Origin: CAVVEQ01 sp963806635
Lineage (GTDB): Bacteria > Chloroflexota > Anaerolineae > Anaerolineales > Anaerolineaceae
NCBI GenBank assembly: GCA_963806635.1
Contig: CAWDZA010000015.1
Span: 1,575,967-1,639,966, forward strand
Length of the DNA: 64,000 nt
Direction of reading: 5' to 3'
Position 1 is the first letter of the stretch; each line of letters starts with the position of its first letter. The notes beneath the pieces were generated by a model. That model worked only from the letters and a program-made list of their open reading frames with translations, did not search any database and was not told the DNA's origin. This document shows, piece by piece, positions 25,585 to 32,726 of this stretch. A program made the position numbers and the translations under genes.

Positions 25585-26046
25585 TCATTTTCCTCCACGG
25601 GTCGCTCTCAGGATAATGACCACCCCTGCCGAGATCAGCAGCGCTGGCCAGAGGATCATCGTCTTGAAAGTATCCCACCAGTTGTTCGGCAGCAGCTCCA
25701 GCAGCGAAAAAGCTCCCAGCAGGATCATGCCCACCCCCAAATAGGTCAGCAGGCGGGGGTCGCGGGAGGAGAAAAGCTGCCGGATCTCCTCCCCGATCAA
25801 TTTGAATCGTTCAGCAAAATCATCCGGCTGCGGGACCCGGTTGGATCCCGTCCCGGGCAGGTGATCTTCGCGCGGCATGATCACCCACAGCGCCAGGTAG
25901 AGCAGGAACCCCAGCCCCGTGGCCAGCACCAGCAGGAAGAAGAACACCCGCACCCACAGCACATCCAGCCGCAGGTATTCCGACAGTCCCTGGCAGACCC
26001 CGCCGAGGACGGCGTTATCCTTCGTACGGTAAAGCGTGCCTGTCAT
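25585..26046 (-). CDS. PspC-domain membrane protein
   Basis: The protein has 153 residues. The PspC domain (about 4-62) reads Leu-Tyr-Arg-Thr-Lys-Asp-Asn-Ala-Val-Leu-Gly-Gly-Val-Cys-Gln-Gly-Leu-Ser-Glu-Tyr and Leu-Trp-Val-Ile-Met-Pro. Two further C-terminal helices resemble the neighbouring DUF5668 segments. PspC proteins act in phage-shock and envelope-stress sensing. The stop abuts the next gene start, so translation is coupled. Confidence 0.85.
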   Translation of the reverse strand: MTGTLYRTKDNAVLGGVCQGLSEYLRLDVLWVRVFFFLLVLATGLGFLLYLALWVIMPREDHLPGTGSNRVPQPDDFAERFKLIGEEIRQLFSSRDPRLLTYLGVGMILLGAFSLLELLPNNWWDTFKTMILWPALLISAGVVIILRATRGGK

Positions 26047-26054
26047 AATTTACG

Positions 26055-26702
26055 CTATACCTTCTTGGGCGAAAGCGCCTTGATGAGCACCACCGCGCCG
26101 CCGATGATGAGCGCAACCGGCCAGACGTAAATTCCGAAGGAGGTATCCAGGAAGCCGAAGAAGAGCGCCATCACCAGCAGCGCCAGCGCCGGGATCCACG
26201 CCCAGCGGTTCTTCGCCTCGCCCGTGGGCAGCAGCGCCACAAGTCCGAATGTGATCGCCAATCCCAGGAACATCACCCCCACTCCAGCCATGGGGTAATA
26301 CTGGCTGACGCCGATCAGCGCGGCGACGGAGAAGAGCGCCCCGCCCGGGATGATCGCCCACCAGTTCTGGTGATCGGTGAGATAGATGATCAAGAAGCTT
26401 AAACCGATCATTCCAAGCAAGAATACAGGAGCAAGGCCTCCGGGAAATCCCGGGATCATCGGCAGGATGATTACGCCCGCCAGCCCGATCAGGCTGCAGC
26501 CGGGGATGAGCGCCCACCATTGCTTCCGGTCCACAAGAAACACATAAATGAACACCGCGCCAGCCGCGGCAAAGATCGCTCCCATGACCACTGCCCAGGT
26601 GGAACCCTGCAGGTCCATGATCCCCAGGCTCTGCAGCAGGGTGATCACCCCGATCACCAGCAGCACAATTCCAACAATGATCCGCCAATCAACTTTCTTC
26701 AT
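26055..26702 (-). CDS. Polytopic membrane protein of the envelope module (DUF5668-like)
   Basis: The 215-residue protein is almost all transmembrane, with about eight helices. Pairs of helices are joined by Lys-Gln-Trp-Trp-Ala-Leu-Ile-Pro-Gly, Gln-Asn-Trp-Trp-Ala-Ile-Ile-Pro-Gly and Asn-Arg-Trp-Ala-Trp-Ile-Pro-Ala, i.e. three internal repeats. No catalytic residue pattern is seen. It lies 8 bases before the PspC gene. Function unknown; a structural or sensing role in the module is inferred. Confidence 0.7.
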   Translation of the reverse strand: MKKVDWRIIVGIVLLVIGVITLLQSLGIMDLQGSTWAVVMGAIFAAAGAVFIYVFLVDRKQWWALIPGCSLIGLAGVIILPMIPGFPGGLAPVFLLGMIGLSFLIIYLTDHQNWWAIIPGGALFSVAALIGVSQYYPMAGVGVMFLGLAITFGLVALLPTGEAKNRWAWIPALALLVMALFFGFLDTSFGIYVWPVALIIGGAVVLIKALSPKKV

Positions 26703-26722
26703 TTCGACATTCCTTTCGTGAA

Positions 26723-27520
26723 TTATTGAATACTGACCGATCCGACAGCCGAATCGATCTTGATCTCCACTTTGTTTTCCGCTGTTTCATAATCCGGTGA
26801 GAGGTAGCGCTCCCCGTTGAAAGGGAACCTCTGCTCGTCGATCGTCTTCTTCATCAGCGCGGCTTCCACCTTGATGCTAGCAGATACGCCCTCCGGCACG
26901 GTCATCTCCACGCTGGCCGCCCCGGCGTCGATATCCACCAACGTATACCCGGCTTTTGCCGGCAGGATGATCTTGCTTGAGCTGGCTCCGGTATCCAGAT
27001 CAAATTCCTTCACCTTCAAATCAGTCAGGTCGCAGGTCACCTCGCTGGCGCCGGTTTGCAGGGATAGTTTTAGAGGAATTGAATCCGTGAGCCGAACGAT
27101 CCAATCCGGTCCTTCATCCGGGAAACCGTATTCACCCTCCAGGTTCACCTTCAGCGATGAACCACTTTTGGAGGTTTTTTTCCTGAACCCGCCGTAAAAT
27201 TCACCTTCCACCAACCCCCCCTCTTTGGCAACACCGCTGATATTAAGCTTGCCCGCCCCATGCTCGAAAATGATCTCCGCTTCCTGTGCCCCATCCAGCG
27301 GGATGGAATCTGTCTGCGCAGGCTGATGGTGGCGTCCGTGGTATTCATGGTAATTCGAACCCCGCGGACGGATCAGGAACCAGATGCCCAGGGCGATCAG
27401 AAAGAACGGGCCGATGAGCGCCCAGATATTTACGTTGGTAAACCATCCCAGCGTCACTCCCAGGCCAAGCACCCCCAAAAGGATCAGCACGATCCCCCAG
27501 TAGACACGCCGAATATTCAT
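26723..27520 (-). CDS. Two-helix membrane protein with toastrack-like adhesin domain
   Basis: The protein has 265 residues. Two helices (about 8-55) with the Ala-Leu-Ile-Gly-Pro-Phe-Phe-Leu-Ile-Ala-Leu-Gly pattern are followed by a His-rich linker (His-Glu-Tyr-His-Gly-Arg-His-His) and a beta-rich domain with Ile-Phe-Glu-His-Gly-Ala-Gly-Lys-Leu-Asn-Ile and Gln-Thr-Gly-Ala-Ser-Glu-Val-Thr turns, typical of LiaF-like or DUF4097-like toastrack folds. It ends in Ile-Asp-Ser-Ala-Val-Gly-Ser-Val-Ser-Ile, closely echoing the end of the last gene of the module. Confidence 0.75.
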   Translation of the reverse strand: MNIRRVYWGIVLILLGVLGLGVTLGWFTNVNIWALIGPFFLIALGIWFLIRPRGSNYHEYHGRHHQPAQTDSIPLDGAQEAEIIFEHGAGKLNISGVAKEGGLVEGEFYGGFRKKTSKSGSSLKVNLEGEYGFPDEGPDWIVRLTDSIPLKLSLQTGASEVTCDLTDLKVKEFDLDTGASSSKIILPAKAGYTLVDIDAGAASVEMTVPEGVSASIKVEAALMKKTIDEQRFPFNGERYLSPDYETAENKVEIKIDSAVGSVSIQ

Positions 27521-27535
27521 TGTTCCCTCGCCCTT

Positions 27536-28048
27536 CTACGGTTGCCCGCGGTTGAATAGCGGTCGCAGCAGGATCAGGATGCCCGCCGCCACCAGCAGCA
27601 ACGGCCAGTAGATCCCGGTTGCGGTGAAAGCGCCAAAGATGGCTCCGAAGATGGTGAAGAGGATCAAACTGGTGAGGATCACATTCAGCCCGCGCCGCAC
27701 CGAATAGCGGTTCCCCCCGCCGGTAACGGATGCCAGGATGATCCCCACCCCCACAAAGCCGGGAATGAGCGTCCAGGCATACGCCCAGGACTCGAACATG
27801 CCGTAGACCGCCTGGAAGTAAAGGATCCCACCGATCCCCGCCACGATGCAGGCTGGAACAGCCATGTCCGGCACGCCGGTGATGAGCCCAATGACAAAAA
27901 GCAGCACCCCCACCCCCACAATGATCAGCGGCCACATATAGGTGATCTGCGCCTGCAGACCCGGCACCAGGTTGGTAATCGCAAAGAATACCCCCGCCAG
28001 GATCAGGATCACCCCGATCGCAATTGCCGATTTCTGACGCGTTTCCAT
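27536..28048 (-). CDS. DUF5668-like membrane protein, first gene of envelope module
   Basis: The 170-residue protein has about five or six helices, with Met-Trp-Pro-Leu-Ile-Ile-Val-Gly-Val-Gly near 40 and Ile-Tyr-Trp-Pro-Leu-Leu-Leu-Val-Ala-Ala-Gly-Ile near 145, the same motif as in the other module proteins. GGAGG lies 7 bases before ATG 28048. The intergenic region to its right is AT-rich and shared with the divergent cysK promoter; I see no clear minus-strand promoter consensus there. Confidence 0.7.
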   Translation of the reverse strand: METRQKSAIAIGVILILAGVFFAITNLVPGLQAQITYMWPLIIVGVGVLLFVIGLITGVPDMAVPACIVAGIGGILYFQAVYGMFESWAYAWTLIPGFVGVGIILASVTGGGNRYSVRRGLNVILTSLILFTIFGAIFGAFTATGIYWPLLLVAAGILILLRPLFNRGQP

Positions 28049-28168
28049 AACTTCCTCCGTGGAAAGATTAAGATTTTATGAGTATAACGATAATTCTAAC
28101 GGAAAGTTGCATGTTGTGATAATTAATTTTGACGAACCTTTATATTGTACAGAGGTATATAAGAGCCC

Positions 28169-28196
28169 TTGACTTTTATCTTTTTCGCCCTATAAT
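28169..28196 (+). promoter_or_regulatory. Promoter of the cysK-cysE leader transcript
   Basis: TTGACT at 28169-28174, 16 bases, TATAAT at 28191-28196. The start point would be near 28203, about 210 bases before the cysK ATG, giving a long leader. Confidence 0.72.
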
Positions 28197-28234
28197 GGGA
28201 ATATCTACTGATTTTGTCCGATTTCTGGAGACGA

Positions 28235-28273
28235 ATGGGAAAATGCATGTGTATGTGGCGGGGCTCAGCTTGA
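28235..28273 (+). CDS. Candidate Cys-codon leader peptide of cysK-cysE
   Basis: ATG at 28235 opens a 12-codon frame reading MGKCMCMWRGSA and then TGA (28271-28273). GGAG at 28227-28230 lies 4 bases upstream. Codons 4 and 6 are TGC and TGT for cysteine, separated by Met; 2 of 12 codons for a rare amino acid just before a cysteine synthase gene is unlikely to be chance. The frame ends inside the first leader hairpin. A ribosome stalled on the Cys codons would cover bases up to roughly 28258-28263 and so mask strand 1 (28257-28261). The peptide itself needs no function. Confidence 0.65.
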   Translation: MGKCMCMWRGSA

Positions 28274-28398
28274 CCTCCGCCTGAGATAAGAAAAACCTTC
28301 AGCCAGCTGGATCAGGCGGCGGAAGCTACCCCGCAGAATTCGCAAGTGTCGCGCGGAAGCAACCGCTGCTTTTTAATTCCCGGCTGGCTTTTTCTTTT
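28257..28398 (+). promoter_or_regulatory. Ribosome-mediated attenuator of cysK-cysE
   Basis: Strand 1 GGCGG (28257-28261) pairs with CCGCC (28277-28281), extended by GG:CC across a bulge. Strand 2 CCGCCTGA (28277-28284) is instead exactly complementary to strand 3 TCAGGCGG (28312-28319). Strand 3 GCGGCGG (28316-28322) pairs with strand 4 CCGCTGC (28363-28369; one G-T), directly followed by TTTTT (28370-28374). A second long-range stem AGCCAGC (28301-28307) with GCTGGCT (28383-28389) runs into another T-rich tract (28389-28398). Inference: with plentiful Cys-tRNA 1:2 and 3:4 form and transcription stops; stalling on the Cys codons lets 2:3 form and the operon is read. The element does not match S-box, T-box or other riboswitch cores I know. 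Confidence 0.65.
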
Positions 28399-28412
28399 GA
28401 AAGGATTCACCC

Positions 28413-29348
28413 ATGAAAATCTATAACGATATCACCGAGCTGGTCGGGCACACCCCGCTCGTCCGCCTTGAACCGCATCGCTGTCGGCAGCCAGGCTGCA
28501 GATCGTCGCCAAGCTGGAGTACTTCAACCCCTCCCACTCGGTCAAGGATCGCATCGGGTTGGCCATGGTCGAGGCGGCCGAAAAGCAGGGGCTCCTCAAC
28601 AAGGACTCGATCATCATCGAACCCACCAGCGGCAACACCGGCATTGCCCTGGCCATGGTCGCCGCCGCGCGCGGCTACAAATGCGTCCTCACCATGCCGG
28701 AAACGATGAGCAGGGAACGCCGCATGCTCCTGCGCGCCTACGGCGCCGAGCTGATCCTCACCCCCGGCGCCGAGGGCATGGGCGGCGCCATCCGCAAGGC
28801 GGAGGAGATCGCCGCCACCGACCCGCGCTACTTCCTGCCCCAGCAGTTCAAGAACCCCGCCAACCCCGAGATCCACCGCCGCACCACCGCCGAGGAGATC
28901 TGGGCGATACCGATGGCAGGGTGGATATCTTGGTGGCGGGCGTGGGCACCGGCGGCACCATCACCGGCGTGGGCGAGGTGCTCAAGGAACGCAAGCCCTC
29001 CGTGCAGGTGGTGGCCGTCGAGCCGGATGCCTCGGCGGTGCTCTCCGGCGAGCCCAAAGGCCCGCATCCCATCCAGGGCATCGGCGCCGGTTTCATCCCC
29101 GAAGTGCTGAATACGAAGATCTACGACCACATCGTGCGGGTAAAGAACGAGGATGCCTTTGCAACCGCCCGCGCGATGGCCACCCAGGAAGGCCTGCTGG
29201 TGGGCATCTCCTCCGGCGCGGCCGTCTGGGCTGCACTGCAGGTGGGTGCCGAGCCTTCCAGTAACGCGGCAAGCTGATCGTGGTCATCATCCCCTCCTTT
29301 GGCGAGCGCTACCTGAGCACCCCGCTCTACGCGGACCTGGGGGGATGA
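28413..29348 (+). CDS. cysK: Cysteine synthase A (frameshifted, net frame kept)
   Basis: The O-acetylserine sulfhydrylase uses PLP to make cysteine from O-acetylserine and sulfide. Segments in order: Ile-Thr-Glu-Leu-Val-Gly-His-Thr-Pro-Leu-Val-Arg-Leu; Pro-Ser-His-Ser-Val-Lys-Asp-Arg-Ile-Gly with the PLP Lys; Thr-Ser-Gly-Asn-Thr-Gly-Ile-Ala-Leu; Gly-Val-Gly-Thr-Gly-Gly-Thr-Ile-Thr-Gly for the PLP phosphate; Gln-Gly-Ile-Gly-Ala-Gly-Phe-Ile-Pro; and Gly-Ile-Ser-Ser-Gly-Ala-Ala. Frame changes occur near 28475, 28905 and 29265, yet 28413-29348 is 936 bases, so the shifts cancel and 311 residues are restored, the normal length. This suggests sequencing errors, not decay. AAAGG at 28400-28404 is the SD. 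cysE follows after 1 base. Confidence 0.88.
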
Positions 29349-29349
29349 C

Positions 29350-30211
29350 ATGAACAGCGCACAGCTTTCAACCGCAGTGCCCGATGAAAAAATGAAAAAC
29401 GAACCCCGCGATATCCTCAACCTGCAACCCCGTAAGAAGGGAGCTTTCGCCCGCATCCGTGCCGATATCCAGTCGGTTTTCGACCGCGACCCGGCTGCCC
29501 GCTCTGTGATCGAAGTCCTGCTCACCTACCCCGGCCTGCACGCCATCTGGGGGCACCGCCTCTCGCACTGGCTCTGGACCCATCACCTCAAGCTGCTTGG
29601 GCGCGTCACCCAGACCTTCTTCCGCTGGCTGACCGGCATCGAGATCCACCCCGGCGCGACCATCGGCGAGCGATTTCTTCATCGACCACGGCATGGGCGT
29701 GGTCATCGGCGAGACGGCCGAGGTGGGCCGCAACGTCACCCTCTACCACGGGGTCACCCTGGGCGGCGTCAGCCTCAACAAGGGCAAGCGCCACCCCACC
29801 CTGGAGGATAACGTGGTGGTCGGCGCCGGCGCCAAGGTGCTGGGCGCCATCACCATCGGCGCATCCAGCCGCATCGGCGCCAACGCCGTGGTGGTCAAGG
29901 ATGTGCCCCCCGATTCGGTGGTGGTCGGCGTCCCGGGGCAGGTCGTCCACCGCACCCAGCCGCACGATAACTCTCCCGACCTGGCGCATAACCGCCTGCC
30001 GGATATGCTCACAGAGTCCATCGTCTCCCTGATGCAGCGCGTGGACGCGGTGGAATCCACCCTGCACCTGCATGGCATCCAGCACCCGGTCCTGAATGGC
30101 GACGGCGCCTGGAAGGACGAGCACCCCGGCGATGAAAAGCCGGAACCTCCCGCCAAAGTGATCCACGCCCCGCAGGATGGGCAGTGGCGCGGTGAAGATT
30201 TCCAGATATAA
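29350..30211 (+). CDS. cysE: Serine O-acetyltransferase (one frameshift)
   Basis: The enzyme acetylates serine with acetyl-CoA, feeding cysK. The N-terminal helical part has Arg-Asp-Pro-Ala-Ala-Arg-Ser and Gly-Leu-His-Ala-Ile-Trp-Gly-His-Arg. The left-handed beta helix has Ile-Glu-Ile-His-Pro-Gly-Ala-Thr-Ile-Gly, then after a frame change near 29680 Phe-Phe-Ile-Asp-His-Gly-Met-Gly-Val-Val-Ile-Gly-Glu-Thr-Ala (catalytic His), Gly-Val-Thr-Leu-Gly-Gly-Val and Lys-Arg-His-Pro-Thr. The last 60 residues are a longer tail than usual. Its position in a two-gene operon with cysK fits the cysteine synthase complex and shared control by the leader. Confidence 0.87.
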
Positions 30212-30216
30212 AAATA

Positions 30217-30242
30217 CCCGGGGAGGCACTCACCTCTCCGGG
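30217..30242. terminator. Hairpin terminator between cysE and the CAP-LysM gene
   Basis: CCCGGGGAGG (30217-30226) pairs with CCTCTCCGGG (30233-30242). A/T runs are short, but its place between convergent genes, 5 bases after the cysE stop, supports a terminator. Confidence 0.6.
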
Positions 30243-30262
30243 CGATTTCTAATCGGGTCTGA

Positions 30263-31228
30263 TCAGCTTTTCTTTCGGAAATTGACCACCAGCACCGCGC
30301 CCAGGCCCAGCGCGCACAGCGCGATGATCCCCATCCCCAGCGTTCGGCGGTCCAGTTTGGGCAGACCCGATATCAGTGGTTCCGGGGTGGGTGTGGCGGT
30401 GGCAGTGGGGGTGTAATAGGGTGTGGCGGTTTTGGTTGGCACGCGCGATGTGGCTGTCCGCGTGGGACGGACGGAGGTGGCAGTGGGCGTGGGGGTGATG
30501 GTCACCGTGGGGGCAATTTTAATGATCAGCTTCATTCCGTTATAAATGGTTGTGGAGCCCACCAGCGAATTCATCTGCTGGATCTCGTTGATGTGTACTC
30601 CGTAAGCCACGGCGATGCTCCACAGCGTCTGCCCAGGCTCGACGATGTGCACCACCGAGCCATCCGGATAAGGGGTAGCGGTGATCACCGGCTGCATCAC
30701 CTGCGAGATCACGGGGGCTTTGGTGCCGGTTATACCTGTGGCTGTGCTGTTGCCAGTAGCCCCCGCCCGGTAAGCCGCGTGAACGATATAGACGGTGCCC
30801 GTACTGCTATCCGCTACGCCCGCACCAATGTGGGTGTAATTGGAGTTGGTCATGGGGATCATGTGGGCGGCATCCGACCAGACTGCCGCGATCCAATCGA
30901 GGGTGCCAGCCCTGGAGCGTGCCCAGTTTTCGGTGGCAAAAACCGTCCCGCCGCTGCCATAACCCGCGGCAGATATCCTGCCGGCTACGTTTCCGATGTG
31001 GTCGCTCAGGTTATTATCTGCCATATACTGCGCGGTCCACTGAGCAGTGCCATCCAGAATGGGATCTTCGATCAGCGCCGGCAGCCCGTTGGCGGTGCGG
31101 ATGCTGTTGACCAGCGCAATGAGATCGCCCGTTGAAATGTTACCGGATTGCACCGTGGTGGAAAGGGCAGCCAGCAGGGAAACAGCCAGCCCAAACGCGA
31201 GAAGAATCGGGAATACAATTCGCTTCAT
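30263..31228 (-). CDS. Secreted CAP-domain protein with LysM and C-terminal membrane anchor
   Basis: The protein has 321 residues. Signal peptide (1-27); CAP/SCP domain (about 33-155) with Leu-Val-Asn-Ser-Ile-Arg-Thr-Ala-Asn-Gly-Leu-Pro-Ala-Leu, Trp-Ala-Arg-Ser and His-Ile-Gly-Ala-Gly-Val; LysM at about 193-238 with His-Ile-Val-Glu-Pro-Gly-Gln-Thr-Leu-Trp-Ser-Ile-Ala and Gly-Met-Lys-Leu; Thr-Pro repeat linker (240-285); one transmembrane helix and a basic end (295-321). It would be anchored in the membrane with LysM gripping glycan strands. CAP proteins of bacteria have unclear activity. It is convergent with cysE. Confidence 0.82.
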   Translation of the reverse strand: MKRIVFPILLAFGLAVSLLAALSTTVQSGNISTGDLIALVNSIRTANGLPALIEDPILDGTAQWTAQYMADNNLSDHIGNVAGRISAAGYGSGGTVFATENWARSRAGTLDWIAAVWSDAAHMIPMTNSNYTHIGAGVADSSTGTVYIVHAAYRAGATGNSTATGITGTKAPVISQVMQPVITATPYPDGSVVHIVEPGQTLWSIAVAYGVHINEIQQMNSLVGSTTIYNGMKLIIKIAPTVTITPTPTATSVRPTRTATSRVPTKTATPYYTPTATATPTPEPLISGLPKLDRRTLGMGIIALCALGLGAVLVVNFRKKS

Positions 31229-31299
31229 CGGTGGGAATTATACCAAAGGCGGTTTTCCCCCTCCGAGGCGCAGTTAAGGATATTCTTAATCATTAAATA

Positions 31300-31328
31300 G
31301 ACAACAGCCGGGGTTTTCGGCTGTTGTC
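31300..31328 (-). terminator. Terminator-like hairpin after the CBS gene
   Basis: GACAACAGCCG (31300-31310) pairs with CGGCTGTTGTC (31318-31328), 11 bp. On the minus strand it is followed by a modest T-rich stretch. It lies just past the CBS protein stop. Confidence 0.65.
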
Positions 31329-31350
31329 ATCATCCAGCAAATATTGCGGT

Positions 31351-31770
31351 TTAGGAAAGCGCCCTCTCCGCTCCGCCGTACCCAAACGACTCAGCTACCA
31401 CCAGGAAATCGGTGGCAGCGATCATTCCCACCAGGCCGCCCTTTTCATCCACCACGGGCAGGTGGTGAATGCGCATTTCCTTCATCTTGGCAGCGCATTC
31501 CTGCACGGTCATCGTCTGGGGCACCATCACAACCGGCGTGTGCATGATCTCCTTCACCTTCACCTTGGAGGGATTTTGGCTGTGTGCCACGATCTTGTCG
31601 CAGATATCTATGGTGGTAACGATGCCATATTCCGGGCTGTCTGCCGTTTTGTTCACTAGCAGGCTGTCCACGTAGCGCCGGCGCATCAGTGCCAGGGCCT
31701 CCGTTACAGGTGCCTCGGGGTCGATGAACAGGATCAGGTTGATCATCCAGTCTCGTACGGTGGATTTCAT
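31351..31770 (-). CDS. CBS-domain pair protein
   Basis: The 139-residue protein contains two CBS motifs. The first includes Ala-Pro-Val-Thr-Glu-Ala-Leu-Ala-Leu-Met-Arg and Gly-Ile-Val-Thr-Thr-Ile-Asp-Ile-Cys-Asp; the second includes Met-Thr-Val-Gln-Glu-Cys-Ala-Ala-Lys-Met and Gly-Met-Ile-Ala-Ala-Thr-Asp-Phe. CBS pairs bind adenine nucleotides or SAM and regulate partners; this protein is stand-alone. It follows surE on the same strand, which may be a hint to a nucleotide link but no more. Confidence 0.82.
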   Translation of the reverse strand: MKSTVRDWMINLILFIDPEAPVTEALALMRRRYVDSLLVNKTADSPEYGIVTTIDICDKIVAHSQNPSKVKVKEIMHTPVVMVPQTMTVQECAAKMKEMRIHHLPVVDEKGGLVGMIAATDFLVVAESFGYGGAERALS

Positions 31771-31821
31771 ATTTCGTCTCCGTTGGGTGAAATGGATTGC
31801 TCTAGGCGTATTGTAGCACGT

Positions 31822-32607
31822 TCAGCGCGGCCACTTCCAGCCCTGCAGGGTTGCCAGCGCGCCCGTATCCGTCAGGTCCAGTTGGATGGGGGTGACCGAT
31901 ATATAGCCCTGCTTGATGGCGCCAAAATCGGTGTCATCCTCCTCCACGCCGGTCGGGGCCTCACCGCCAATCCAGTAATACGGTTTGCCGCGCGGGTCCT
32001 CACGCCGCACCAGCTCGTCGCGGTAAATGCGCTGCCCCTGGCGGGTTACCTTCCAACCCTTGATCTCGCCTTCCGGGATGCCGGGCACGTTCAGGTTCAG
32101 CAGCGTGCCGGTTGTAAATCCTTTTTTCAAAAGCATCTGCGCCGCTTTGCGGGCTGCCCGCGCCGCGGGCTTGAAGTCGAACGGTCCGCTGGAATATTCA
32201 GCACTATCCAGGGAGACCGCGATGGCCGGGATGCCAGAGATGGCAGCCTCCATGGCCGCAGTCACCGTGCCTGAATAGGTTACATCGTGACCCACGTTCG
32301 CGTTCGGGTTGATCCCCGAAACCACCAGGTCCAGCGGCGTTTCGATGAATCCCAGAATGGCGAGTGCAACGCAATCGGAGGGCGCTCCGTCACTGCAGAA
32401 AGCCTGGCTGCCATCGGCCAGCACCGCCCTGCGCACCCGCAGCGGACGGTGCATGGTCTTCACATGCCCCGATGCGCTCCAGTTTCGGTCGGGCGCCAGC
32501 ACGGTCACCTCGCCGATCCTGCGCATTTCTTTGGCCAGCGCCAGCAGCCCTGGTGCATTCACGCCGTCGTCGTTCGTAACCAGGATGTTGAGTTTCTTTT
32601 CAGTCAT
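31822..32607 (-). CDS. surE: 5-prime-nucleotidase SurE
   Basis: The 261-residue metal-dependent phosphatase acts on nucleoside monophosphates. Asn-Ile-Leu-Val-Thr-Asn-Asp-Asp-Gly-Val-Asn-Ala-Pro-Gly starts the protein and holds the metal-binding Asp pair. Ala-Pro-Asp-Arg-Asn-Trp-Ser-Ala-Ser-Gly-His, Gly-Ala-Pro-Ser-Asp-Cys-Val and Ser-Gly-Ile-Asn-Pro-Asn-Ala-Asn-Val-Gly are all present. Length is usual. It lies about 120 bases downstream of hppA on the same strand, with a hairpin between. Confidence 0.9.
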   Translation of the reverse strand: MTEKKLNILVTNDDGVNAPGLLALAKEMRRIGEVTVLAPDRNWSASGHVKTMHRPLRVRRAVLADGSQAFCSDGAPSDCVALAILGFIETPLDLVVSGINPNANVGHDVTYSGTVTAAMEAAISGIPAIAVSLDSAEYSSGPFDFKPAARAARKAAQMLLKKGFTTGTLLNLNVPGIPEGEIKGWKVTRQGQRIYRDELVRREDPRGKPYYWIGGEAPTGVEEDDTDFGAIKQGYISVTPIQLDLTDTGALATLQGWKWPR

Positions 32608-32676
32608 TTCATTTCTTTCAAGGAGAATATCATCCGGCTGAATTTTAACCGCTTTGGATTAAATGGGTTAAGAAAC

Positions 32677-32705
32677 ATCAAGGCGCCCGATGCGGGCGCC
32701 TTGAT
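32677..32705 (-). terminator. Terminator-like hairpin after hppA
   Basis: ATCAAGGCGCCC (32677-32688) pairs perfectly with GGGCGCCTTGAT (32694-32705). The minus-strand T-run is weak. It lies 22 bases past the hppA stop and separates hppA from surE. Confidence 0.7.
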
Positions 32706-32726
32706 TAACTTCGGTGGAAAGGTGGC

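Noticed and set aside
26050..26688. Second long minus-strand frame overlapping the polytopic membrane protein
   Set aside because: Shadow frame rich in Gly, Arg, His and Pro; the membrane protein in the other frame has clear helices and neighbours of the same kind.
28257..28285. H-type pseudoknot from GGCGG:CCGCC and CTCA:TGAG
   Set aside because: The second stem would start with no loop after the first, which is sterically poor; the pairs are more likely alternatives.
28203..28412. S-box (SAM) riboswitch, T-box or SRP RNA before cysK
   Set aside because: The S-box core with GAGGGA and GGCAACC, the T-box AGGGTGG-ACCGCG element and the SRP GGTCAGG-CCGGAAGGAAGCAGC core are all missing; a Cys-codon leader peptide explains the hairpins better.
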